DNA of 8,135 nucleotides from Planctomycetota bacterium (lineage in GTDB: Bacteria; Planctomycetota; PLA2). The stretch spans positions 1 through 8,135 of the forward strand of contig JAKLKT010000110.1 in NCBI GenBank assembly GCA_023150495.1, given 5' to 3'. The position numbers were made by a program, and so were the translations under genes. This document shows, piece after piece, positions 1 through 6,228 of this stretch (position 1 is its first letter; each line of letters begins with the position of its first letter). The notes beneath the pieces were generated by a model. The model searched no databases, was not told where the DNA came from, and was given only the letters and a program-made list of their open reading frames with translations.

Positions 1-1856
1 GGGGGGGCCGGGGGGTAAGGAGGAGATGCGAACCGGAGCGGCGCGCTCCGCGCGGCGCCGTCGCCCGTGTCCGCGACGACGTACACCTCCGCGGGGCCGG
101 GGCCGACCGCGGGCGCATCGAACTTCCCGTCCGCGGAGGTCGCGACGACGCGAGCGCCCTCCATGAGCCGGAACCCCTTCGCGCCCGCGCACTTCGCCTC
201 GATGCCCCCGGAGCCCCCCTTGATCGCGACCTCGCGGCCGCGGTTCCTGACGACGGCATCGATCTTCCCGTAGGAGCGCGTCGCGACCTCGTCCTCGCTC
301 ACCCTGACGACGCGCACCTCGTGCCACCCGTCGTCGAGCTTCGTCGTGTCGATGTCGGAGCCCTCGATGCGGCATCCGTCGACCCAGAGCTCGGTGCCGC
401 CCTTGACCGTCACGGTGCCGCTCCACGGCATCGGCGGCGCGTCGATCCTGACCTCCTCGAACTTCGCGAACGGCCGGGCGAGGCCGTCGCCCGCGACCAT
501 CAACTGGAACGGCCCCCACACGCTCCGGAAGAAGGCCTCCGCGAGCGAGCAGCCGTCCGCGTAGAAGACGTGGAGGAACGGGTTCGGGAACTTCTGGTGG
601 AGCGCATAGGGCTCCATCACGGTGCCGCTCGTGCCCGCGGCCCCGTGGCGCACGAGCTCGGCGAACTTCGTCTGGCCGCCGTGGGAGAAGTCGCCGCCGT
701 GGCTCGTCAGGTGCTCGACGATCGCGCCGGGGAGGATCCGGCTCTTCGACGAGGGCCAGGAGAAGCCGGCGGTGCCGATGATCGCCCCGATCACGTCCTC
801 CCTCCCCGGCGGCAGGTTGCCCTCGACGAGCTCCGCCTTGCGGCCCCGCGCGGCGAGGGCGCGCTTCGCCGCAGGCCAGAAGCCCTGCCGGGCCGTGGTG
901 CGGACGTCGTCGTTCCGGCAGAAGTAGACGGTGCCGTCCGGCGACGTGCCGTCGGCGGCGACCGACGCCTTGAGCGCCGCGAGGACCTCGGGCACCGAGT
1001 TCCCGAATCGCCCCGTGTAGCCGAGCTGGGCGGAGAGGAACCCGCGGTCCGGGTCCGCGCGGTAGGCCTGCCCCTTCCCGTCGTAGTTCCCTCCCCCCGC
1101 GCCCCCCTCCTTCATGCGCCCGAGCAGCGCGCGGAAGCCGTCGCTCTCGCGGAGCGACGCGAAGTCGGCATCCTGCGCGGCATGGCCGGCATCGCCGTAC
1201 CCGTTGTCGACGGCCTTGCCGAGCGCGTCGAGCGCCTGCTCATTCCGGCCGAGCAGCGCGAGGCAGCACGCGTAGTTGTACCAGGAGCCCGGATCGGTCG
1301 TGTACGTCCCGAGGAGCTCCTCGAACGTCTTGGCGGCCTCGGCGAACCGCTTCGCGCGGAGCAGCGTGTTCGCGGTGATGGCGAGGCTGTTCTCGGCGCC
1401 CGTCGGGGGACGCGGACCCCGGACGCCGTAGTAGTCGTTGACGTGGAGGTCCCAGAACTGGCGCTCGTCCTCCACCTTCCGGATGAGGAAGGTGAGGCCC
1501 GTGAGCGAGGCGCGGCCGCCGTACCCCTGGCCGGGGTCCGGGAAGCTGACGCCGAACGGGAAGTCGACGGAGTAGAGGACGAGGTCGATCTGGCCGAGGA
1601 GCCCCTGCTCCTTCATGTGGGCGTCGACGGGCTTCCAGATGCGCTCGAGGAAGAGGTCGAGCGGGACGATCCCCTGGAGGGGCACGCCCTCGAGGAGGAC
1701 GACGTGGTTCCTCGGGATGTCCCGGAGCGACGCGTACTCGTTCGCGACGAGCCGGGACATCGGCGAGTCCGCGTTGACGACAAGGAGCGTCGTCTCCGGG
1801 CCGCCGCCCGCGCGCGCCGCGGCGCAGAGGAGGAGACCCGCGAGGATAGAGCGCAT
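1..1856 (-). CDS. TIGR03790-type exported protein with TPR insertion (partial, C-terminus missing)
   Basis: The frame is open from ATG (1856-1854) to the left edge: 618 codons and no stop. Residues 1-16 (MRSILAGLLLCAAARA, then GGG) form a signal peptide, so the protein is exported. Residues 24-145 begin LLVVNADSP and include IPRNHVVLL, GVPL (57-60) and DLVLYSVDFPFGV, the pattern I know from the N-terminal half of TIGR03790 proteins. Residues 157-219 read as TPR-like helices (AKRFAEAAKTFEELL, then WYNYACCLALLGRNEQALDAL). The second half resumes near 275, with HLTSHGGDF (about 382-390), SGTVMEP (to 416), KFPNP (422-426) and LARPF (to 463), again typical of the family. Residues 490-618 look like a beta-rich tail (DDGWHEVRVVRV). 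The biochemical role of the family is unknown. The HGG and EP motifs could suggest a caspase-like fold, but I cannot assign catalysis. No Shine-Dalgarno precedes the ATG. Family call is confident; function is not. Confidence 0.85.
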   Translation of the reverse strand, partial: MRSILAGLLLCAAARAGGGPETTLLVVNADSPMSRLVANEYASLRDIPRNHVVLLEGVPLQGIVPLDLFLERIWKPVDAHMKEQGLLGQIDLVLYSVDFPFGVSFPDPGQGYGGRASLTGLTFLIRKVEDERQFWDLHVNDYYGVRGPRPPTGAENSLAITANTLLRAKRFAEAAKTFEELLGTYTTDPGSWYNYACCLALLGRNEQALDALGKAVDNGYGDAGHAAQDADFASLRESDGFRALLGRMKEGGAGGGNYDGKGQAYRADPDRGFLSAQLGYTGRFGNSVPEVLAALKASVAADGTSPDGTVYFCRNDDVRTTARQGFWPAAKRALAARGRKAELVEGNLPPGREDVIGAIIGTAGFSWPSSKSRILPGAIVEHLTSHGGDFSHGGQTKFAELVRHGAAGTSGTVMEPYALHQKFPNPFLHVFYADGCSLAEAFFRSVWGPFQLMVAGDGLARPFAKFEEVRIDAPPMPWSGTVTVKGGTELWVDGCRIEGSDIDTTKLDDGWHEVRVVRVSEDEVATRSYGKIDAVVRNRGREVAIKGGSGGIEAKCAGAKGFRLMEGARVVATSADGKFDAPAVGPGPAEVYVVADTGDGAARSAPLRFASPPYPPAP

Positions 1857-1864
1857 GGCGGGCC

Positions 1865-1870
1865 AAGATA
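1865..1870 (-). promoter_or_regulatory. -10-like box TATCTT, 8 nt before the TIGR03790-type gene
   Basis: On the minus strand TATCTT is followed by GGCCCGCC and then the ATG at 1856. With usual spacing, transcription would start at or next to the start codon. No purine-rich Shine-Dalgarno sequence is present and no -35 consensus is visible. A leaderless transcript is inferred. Confidence 0.4.
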
Positions 1871-1872
1871 CC

Positions 1873-1889
1873 CGTCCCATCGCGGGACG
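1873..1889. promoter_or_regulatory. Inverted repeat CGTCCC-ATCGC-GGGACG
   Basis: Perfect 6-bp arms with a 5-nt centre lie just upstream of the minus-strand -10-like box at 1865-1870, in the spacer where a regulator could act. Short GC-rich dyads are frequent in this DNA, so an operator role is only a possibility. Confidence 0.2.
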
Positions 1890-1910
1890 CCGCCCGCGCA
1901 CCGCCGCGTT

Positions 1911-1945
1911 CCCCGGGGGTCCGGCCGGGCCGGGCGCCCCGGGGG
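1911..1945. repeat. Two copies of CCCCGGGGG, 26 nt apart
   Basis: The 9-mer occurs at 1911-1919 and again at 1937-1945, and each contains the palindrome CCCCGGGG. The second copy ends one base before the TATACT box of the lipoprotein gene. Equal spacing and position would suit a pair of protein-binding sites. The simple composition could also be chance in GC-rich DNA. Confidence 0.3.
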
Positions 1946-1946
1946 C

Positions 1947-1952
1947 TATACT
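1947..1952 (+). promoter_or_regulatory. -10 box TATACT for the lipoprotein gene
   Basis: TATACT matches the sigma-70 -10 consensus at five of six bases and stands out in a GC-rich region. It lies 28 nt before the ATG at 1981, leaving a leader of about 20 nt that contains the ribosome binding site. No -35 consensus is evident. Confidence 0.5.
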
Positions 1953-1968
1953 TTCTCGGGCTCTCGCC

Positions 1969-1975
1969 GAAGGGA
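1969..1975 (+). promoter_or_regulatory. Ribosome binding site GAAGGGA deciding the start at 1981
   Basis: GAAGGG ends 6 nt before ATG 1981. An in-frame ATG at 1975-1977 overlaps this site and would have no room for a Shine-Dalgarno sequence, so 1981 is preferred. The lipoprotein signal (KRLRILVLLLAAAC) also begins there. Confidence 0.55.
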
Positions 1976-1980
1976 TGGTC

Positions 1981-2961
1981 ATGAAGCGTCTTCGTATCCT
2001 CGTCCTCCTCCTCGCGGCAGCGTGCGGGGGGGGCGGCGGCTCCGCCGCGCAGATCGCCGACTTCCTCCTCACGGACATGAACCCCTCGTCGCCGACGACC
2101 GGCCAGGACGTGTCGCCGCGCGACTATGTCGGGTCCGTGTCCGGGTGGTACTTCGGCGACGCGACGTCGATCTACGCGCGCGACCAGTTCGGCCTGCTGA
2201 ACCGGATGCAGGACGAGCTCTTCATCGAGTCGCGGACGCTCGCGGGAGAGACGATCCAGATCCTCGGGGTCAACAAGATCGGCTCGGAGGCGGGCGCCGG
2301 CGACATGACCCTCGGCCGCGACCTCCCGCTGGTCCAGGACACCGCCACCGACGCGGTCCAGGCGGCGTGGGCGGCGGCGGACGGGGACGTGGTCATCCTG
2401 AACGCTTCGAACGCGCCGATCGGCACGTACAACCTGATCGCGAACGACCTCTCGAACCCGGCGAACTACGAGGAGCTGAAGGAGCTGCTTCGGGGCGGGC
2501 CGCCGGAGCCGGCGCCCGACTTCCTCGTCGTGGACGTGAACCCGAACTCGGCGACCGCGAGCCAGGACGTGTCGCCGCGCGACTACATCGGCCAGGTGTC
2601 CGGGTACTACTTCGGCGCCGCGACGTGAGGGTACTGCAGTAGCCAGTTCGGCTACCTCGATCAGATGCAGGACGAGCTCCTCACCGAGAACCCGGCGACG
2701 ATCATCCGCCTGCTCGGGTGCAACCAGGTCGGCGCGGAGGGGGCCAACCCGACGGTCACCGCCGGCCGCGACATCCCGTGGACGCAGGACACGGCCGCGC
2801 AGCATGTGTGGACGCAGTGGCGCGTCGTCTACCGCGACGTGATCATCCTCGACGTGAACAACGTCCCCGTCGGGGTCTTCAACCTGACGGTCAACAACCT
2901 CGCGGATCCCGTCCACTACGCGACGCTCAAGGCGATGCTCAAGGCCGCGGCGGGCGAGTAG
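1981..2961 (+). CDS. Two-domain thioredoxin-like lipoprotein; probable selenoprotein (Sec216, UxxC)
   Basis: Read through the single in-frame TGA (2626-2628), this frame encodes 326 residues ending at TAG 2959-2961. Residues 1-15 (MKRLRILVLLLAAAC) form a lipoprotein signal with Cys15 as the lipid anchor, followed by a Gly5-Ser linker. Two homologous domains follow, starting at F28 and F181. Each has QDVSPRDY, then a strand VSGWYFG or VSGYYFG running into the position of a thioredoxin active site. Domain 2 has A-T-U216-G-Y-C219 there; domain 1 has Ser63 and no cysteine. Then come MQDEL, a strand (LLGCN, Cys247, or ILGVN), GRDIPW, and a last strand YRDVIILD. Layout recalls animal selenoprotein P: UxxC near the N-terminus, and an acidic residue where the cis-proline normally is. 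A membrane-anchored thiol/selenol redox role is inferred. Alternatives are a nonsense mutation or a base error. If TGA stops translation, the product ends at residue 215. Confidence 0.72.
2626..2628 (+). other. In-frame TGA, probable selenocysteine codon (U216)
   Basis: TGA lies between GCG-ACG (Ala-Thr) and GGG-TAC-TGC (Gly-Tyr-Cys), giving U-G-Y-C at the thioredoxin active-site position. The equivalent codon in domain 1 is TCG (Ser63, 2167-2169). Homology resumes in the same frame directly afterwards (QFGYLDQMQDEL against QFGLLNRMQDEL), with no sign of a frameshift. TGA acts as an ordinary stop at 6212-6214, so general reassignment is unlikely. The selenocysteine reading is inferred; selA/selB/selC are not in the window. 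Confidence 0.65.
2639..2655 (+). promoter_or_regulatory. Candidate bacterial SECIS hairpin
   Basis: GTAGCC (2639-2644), loop AGTTC (2645-2649) and GGCTAC (2650-2655) make a perfect 6-bp stem with a 5-nt loop. It begins 10 nt after the TGA; the loop begins after 16 nt and has G as its second base. Known bacterial SECIS elements, such as that of E. coli fdhF, place a short hairpin about 11 nt after UGA with a G near the start of the loop. Weak outer pairing is possible (GAG 2627-2629 with CTC 2656-2658). Domain 1 at the same place (CGC GAC CAG TTC GGC CTG) has no such stem. The AGT serine codon used here is unusual for this GC content. Confidence 0.5.
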
Positions 2962-2994
2962 CGGGCGGGGGCCCCCCGCGCCCCCCCGATTCCG

Positions 2995-3000
2995 TAGAAT
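2995..3000 (+). promoter_or_regulatory. -10-like box TAGAAT, 6 nt before hutU
   Basis: TAGAAT is followed by GCGCCC and the GTG start at 3007. Usual spacing would place the transcription start on the start codon. No Shine-Dalgarno sequence is present in the 45-nt gap after the lipoprotein gene. This suggests a separate, leaderless hutU transcript. Confidence 0.45.
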
Positions 3001-3006
3001 GCGCCC

Positions 3007-4647
3007 GTGCGCACCGTCGAGCCCCCCACCGGGTCGAAGCTCTCCTGCCTCCACTGGGGCGCCGAGGCGATGTTCCGGATGCTCCAGCACAACGTGAGCA
3101 AGGGGGTCGCGGAGAACCCCGAGGAGCTGATCGTCTACGGCGGCACCGGCAAGGCGGCGCGCAACTGGGAGTGCTTCGAGCGGATCCTCGAGACGCTCAG
3201 GCGCCTGAAGGAGGACGAGACCCTCCTCGTCCAGTCGGGCAAGCCCGTCGGCGTGTTCCGGACGCACAAGGACGCGCCGCGCGGCCTCCTCGTGAACTCG
3301 CAGATCGTCCCGCACTGGGCGACGTGGGAGAACTTCCGCGAATACGAGCGGATGGGCCTCACGATGTACGGCCAGATGACCGCGGGGTCCTGGATCTACA
3401 TCGGGACGCAGGGGATCCTCCAGGGCACCTACGAGACGTTCGCCGCGGTGGCGCGCGCGCACTACGGCGGCTCGCTCAAGGGCCGGCTCCTGATCACGGG
3501 GGGGTGCGGGGGCATGGGCGGCGCGCAACCGCTCGCGGCGACGATGAACGAGGCGACGTGCATCGTGGCCGACGTGGACCGCTCGCGGCTCGAGCGGCGG
3601 ATCGAGACGCGCTACCTCGACGCGATCGCGCCGACCCTCGATGCGGCGCTGAAGATGGCGGAGAAGCGCGACGGGCGGTCGATCGGATACGAGGGGAACG
3701 TCGTCGACCTCCTGCGCGCGCTCGTGAAGCGCGGGATCACGCCGGACGTGCTCACGGACCAGACCTCGGCGCACGACCCCTTGAACGGCTACGTGCCCGT
3801 CGATCTCCCGTACGTCCACGCGCTCGAGCTCCGCCGGAGGAAGCCCGAGGAGTACGCGAAGCGCTCCTTCGCGACGATGGTCGAGCACGTGAAGCTCATG
3901 AACACGCTCATGGACCGCGGCGCGGTGACGTTCGACTACGGGAACAACCTCCGCGGCCACGCGAAGCAGGCGGGGCTCGCCGAGGCCTTCCGGTTCCCGG
4001 GGTTCGTGCCCGCGTACATCCGGCCGCTCTTCTGCGAGGGGAAGGGGCCGTTCCGCTGGGTCGCGCTCTCGGGGGACCCCGAGGACATCCGCCGCACGGA
4101 CAAGCTCGTGCTCGAGCTCTTCCCGGAGGACGAGGCGCTCGCGCGCTGGATCCGGCTCGCGGGCGAGAAGGTCGCGTTCCAGGGGTACCCGTCGCGGATC
4201 TGCTGGCTCGGCTACGGCGAGCGGGCGCGGTTCGGGCACGCGCTCAACGACCTCGTCGCGCGGCGCCAGCTGAAGGCGCCGATCGTGATCGGCCGCGACC
4301 ACCTCGACTGCGGATCGGTGGCGTCGCCCTACCGCGAGACGGAGGCGATGAAGGACGGCTCGGACGCGATCGCGGACTGGCCGCTCCTGAACGCGCTCGT
4401 GAACACGGCGGCGGGCGCGACGTGGGTGTCGATCCACCACGGCGGCGGCGTGGGCATCGGCTACTCGATCCACGCGGGCATGGTCGTGGTCGCGGACGGG
4501 ACGCCGGACGCGGCGCGCCGGCTCGAGCGCGTGCTGACGACGGACCCGGGCACGGGCGTGATGCGCCACGCGGACGCGGGCTACGACGAGGCGATCGCCG
4601 CCGCACGGCGCGGCGCGATCGACCTCCCGATGGCGGGCCAGCGCTAG
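3007..4647 (+). CDS. hutU: Urocanate hydratase (urocanase)
   Basis: HutU (EC 4.2.1.49) converts urocanate to 4-imidazolone-5-propionate in histidine degradation, a cytosolic homodimer with tightly bound NAD+. The 546-residue product is the usual length and matches the family from end to end. Seen here: YGGTGKAARNWE near the N-terminus, LLVQSGKPVGVFRTH, YGQMTAGSWIYIGTQGILQG, the glycine-rich TGGCGGMGGAQ (164-174), TSAHDPLNGY (from 253), FDYGNN, GFVPAYIRPLFCEGKGPFRW, RICWLGYGERA with Cys399 (equivalent to the active-site cysteine known as Cys410 in Pseudomonas putida), DHLDCGSVASPYRETEAMKDGSDA, HHGGGVGIGYS (from 477) and RHADAGY. The GTG start is fixed by an in-frame TAG at 2995-2997 and lack of another upstream start; the N-terminus is a few residues shorter than in Pseudomonas. 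No other hut gene is adjacent. Its TAG overlaps the stop of the convergent VWA gene. Confidence 0.98.
   Translation: MRTVEPPTGSKLSCLHWGAEAMFRMLQHNVSKGVAENPEELIVYGGTGKAARNWECFERILETLRRLKEDETLLVQSGKPVGVFRTHKDAPRGLLVNSQIVPHWATWENFREYERMGLTMYGQMTAGSWIYIGTQGILQGTYETFAAVARAHYGGSLKGRLLITGGCGGMGGAQPLAATMNEATCIVADVDRSRLERRIETRYLDAIAPTLDAALKMAEKRDGRSIGYEGNVVDLLRALVKRGITPDVLTDQTSAHDPLNGYVPVDLPYVHALELRRRKPEEYAKRSFATMVEHVKLMNTLMDRGAVTFDYGNNLRGHAKQAGLAEAFRFPGFVPAYIRPLFCEGKGPFRWVALSGDPEDIRRTDKLVLELFPEDEALARWIRLAGEKVAFQGYPSRICWLGYGERARFGHALNDLVARRQLKAPIVIGRDHLDCGSVASPYRETEAMKDGSDAIADWPLLNALVNTAAGATWVSIHHGGGVGIGYSIHAGMVVVADGTPDAARRLERVLTTDPGTGVMRHADAGYDEAIAAARRGAIDLPMAGQR
4644..4647. other. Palindromic CTAG shared by two convergent stop codons
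   Basis: hutU ends with TAG at 4645-4647 and the minus-strand VWA gene ends with TAG at 4646-4644, so the genes overlap by four bases. No room is left for a conventional terminator between them, and the 3' ends of the two transcripts probably overlap as antisense RNAs. Confidence 0.9.
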
Positions 4648-6215
4648 CGCGACGGCAGCGGCCGCTCCCGGGGATCGAGGTCGTCGATCCCCTTCCGGAT
4701 GTCGACGTAGTAGCCGCGCGTCGCCTCGGCGAGGCCCTGCAGCAGCTCGCGGTCCTGGTCCTCCCCGATGCCGATGCAGTGCACGACGGTGTCGAGCGGC
4801 TGGTTCCAGAGGCGCACGAGCTTCCTGAGCTCGTCGGCGGTGCGGAACCGGCCGCGGGTGGCGTTGCCGTCGGTGAGGAAGACGATCGTGTCGGGCACCG
4901 AGAGGAACCGCGTCGCGCCCCCCGACGAGTCGAGATAGTCGCGGAACGAGGCGTTGAGGGCATCCCAGATGTTCGTCATGGCGCCGGTGCGCCCCTCCAC
5001 GACCCAGCGGATCGCCTTCCTGCGCGTGTCCTCGCTCGCGGCGGCAGGGCGCTCGAAGAGGAACCTGGCCGTGTCGGAGTACGCGACCACGTTGAAGAGC
5101 GTCCCGTCGGCGAGCTCGCGGATGACGCCGATGAGCTCGGCCTTCGCGTAGCCGAGGCGCGTCCTCGGGAGCCCGTGCTCCTCGAGCGTCGCGTTGGCGC
5201 GCGCGTTGTCGAGCTGCATCTTCTCGGTCATCGACGCGGAGAAGTCGACCGCGAAGACGACGTTCGTCGACTCGATCGGGATCCGGAAGAACCGGGCGAA
5301 CGTGCGGCGGCCGGGCGGGGGCGACGGGCCGGGCTCCGGCGGAGCGTAGGTCCCCTCGCGGATCGCCGCCGCGTGCTGCTCCCACCACCCCTTCCACTCC
5401 TCGTGCGTGTCGCCGACGCGCGCCCCCGTGATCTGACGCAGGTAGGAGAGCGCGGTCAGCTGGAGCTCTCCCGACTCGCGGCCCGCCGCCTCGACCAGCT
5501 CGGGGATCGCGGAGGCGAGGGGAGCGTACGCGATCGCCTCGATCGCCCCGCGCCGCACGGCCCAGCAGGGGTCCCGGGCGGCCGCGGCGGCGGTCTCCCA
5601 CCCCTTCGGGGCCCACGCGACGAGTCCGCGGACCGCCTGTGCGCGCACGCGCGGGTCCTTGTCCGACTGGACGAGGTCCGAGAGCGTCTCGAGCGAGGAT
5701 GGCCGGCCGGTGTGCCCGAGCGCGCCTACGTAGAGCATGCGCGCGAGGGGATGCGGGTGCCCCCGGGCCCCCTTCTCGATCGCCGCGACCGCCTCCTCCG
5801 ACCGGAAGCGCCGCAGCGCGCCGCCCGCCTCGTGCAGCACGTCGAGGTGGAGCGCGGCCTCGGCGTTCAGCTGCTCCCACTCGCGCTCGAGCTGGCCCTG
5901 GCGGAAGCGGGCCTGGCGGTGTGCGTCCGTCCCGTCCTTGCCGCGGTCCTCGAGGTCGAAGACCTTGTCCACGGTCTTCTCCCACTCCCGGTCGTTCTGG
6001 TCGAGGCGCTTGCCGAGGGCATCGATCTCGGACCCGCTCCGCAGGACCGCGCCGGTGAGCGCCTCGATCGAGCCGCGCGAGTCGATCTCGGCCAGCTTGC
6101 GGATGCCGTCGAGCCGCGTCTCCGCCTTGGGCGACGCGAGCAGCCTCCGGGCATCGTCCAGCTCGTCCGCGGCGGCGGAAGCGCAGAGCAGGACGAGCCC
6201 GAGGCGCGCGGTCAC
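4644..6215 (-). CDS. Secreted coiled-coil / HEAT-repeat / VWA-domain protein
   Basis: The product has 523 residues. MTARLGLVLLCASAAA is a signal peptide, so it acts outside the cytoplasm. Residues 62-125 are charged and helical (KRLDQNDREWEKTVDKV, RQGQLEREWEQLNAEA), a probable coiled coil. Residues 135-275 are HEAT-like helix pairs (DPRVRAQAVRGLVAWAP, DPCWAVRRGAIEAIAYAP). A W-K-G-W-W segment and a Pro-rich linker (about 296-308) lead to the VWA domain. Its metal site is DFSAS (Asp324, Ser326, Ser328; the usual motif is DxSGS), Thr414 in AMTNIWDAL and Asp449 in FLTDGNATRG. VWA domains bind protein partners through the metal; the partner here is unknown. The GTG start overlaps the upstream stop (GTGA), is preceded by AGGGGAAGGA, and begins the signal peptide exactly. 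HEAT-VWA exported proteins are, to my knowledge, common in Planctomycetota. Confidence 0.88.
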   Translation of the reverse strand: MTARLGLVLLCASAAADELDDARRLLASPKAETRLDGIRKLAEIDSRGSIEALTGAVLRSGSEIDALGKRLDQNDREWEKTVDKVFDLEDRGKDGTDAHRQARFRQGQLEREWEQLNAEAALHLDVLHEAGGALRRFRSEEAVAAIEKGARGHPHPLARMLYVGALGHTGRPSSLETLSDLVQSDKDPRVRAQAVRGLVAWAPKGWETAAAAARDPCWAVRRGAIEAIAYAPLASAIPELVEAAGRESGELQLTALSYLRQITGARVGDTHEEWKGWWEQHAAAIREGTYAPPEPGPSPPPGRRTFARFFRIPIESTNVVFAVDFSASMTEKMQLDNARANATLEEHGLPRTRLGYAKAELIGVIRELADGTLFNVVAYSDTARFLFERPAAASEDTRRKAIRWVVEGRTGAMTNIWDALNASFRDYLDSSGGATRFLSVPDTIVFLTDGNATRGRFRTADELRKLVRLWNQPLDTVVHCIGIGEDQDRELLQGLAEATRGYYVDIRKGIDDLDPRERPLPSR

Positions 6216-6228
6216 TTGTCCTTCCCCT
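6212..6228 (-). promoter_or_regulatory. GTGA stop/start overlap with Shine-Dalgarno AGGGGAAGGA
   Basis: The upstream gene ends in TGA (6214-6212) inside GTGA, whose GTG (6215-6213) starts the VWA gene. AGGGGAAGGA at 6228-6219 lies just ahead. This points to translational coupling and shows that TGA is a working stop codon in this genome. Confidence 0.8.

Larger units (their letters stand above)
2062..2940 (+). repeat. Tandem duplication of a ~150-residue thioredoxin-like domain
   Basis: Domain 1 spans about 2062-2490 and domain 2 about 2521-2940. Up to MQDEL the copies keep an exact 459-nt (153-residue) register; domain 2 then lacks three residues. A 25-nt stretch is identical at 2102-2126 and 2561-2585, coding QDVSPRDY, and ATGCAGGACGAGCTC recurs at 2206 and 2665. 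The shared register continues across the TGA, which is the main evidence that the downstream part belongs to the same gene. Confidence 0.92.

Noticed and set aside
2626..2628. TGA read as a reassigned sense codon throughout the genome (code 4 or 25)
   Set aside because: TGA ends the 7465-6212 gene inside a GTGA overlap with the next start. No other in-frame TGA was seen in the certain genes.
321..2642. A 773-codon plus-strand open frame
   Set aside because: It lies antisense to the TIGR03790-type gene and out of frame with the lipoprotein. The composition is Arg/Glu/Val-rich shadow sequence without a recognisable fold.
2665..2961. A separate 98-residue gene starting at ATG 2665
   Set aside because: The ATG is the Met of MQDEL, which is internal to the repeated domain (Met76 in domain 1). 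There is no Shine-Dalgarno ahead of it, and the frame is continuous with the upstream part across the TGA.
2961..2980. GC-rich inverted sequence after the lipoprotein gene as an intrinsic terminator
   Set aside because: A 5-bp GCGGG/CCCGC stem can form, but no run of T follows and the stretch is mostly homopolymer G and C, so pairing is not specific.
4644..4647. A bidirectional terminator between hutU and the VWA gene
   Set aside because: The genes overlap, so there is no intergenic space, and I saw no hairpin with a T-run at the junction.
1240..5985. A 1581-codon open frame on the minus strand
   Set aside because: It runs antisense to hutU and the lipoprotein gene and out of frame with the minus-strand genes. 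Its translation is a low-complexity Arg/Ala/Gly/Pro string with no domain. Stop codons are rare in such GC-rich DNA.
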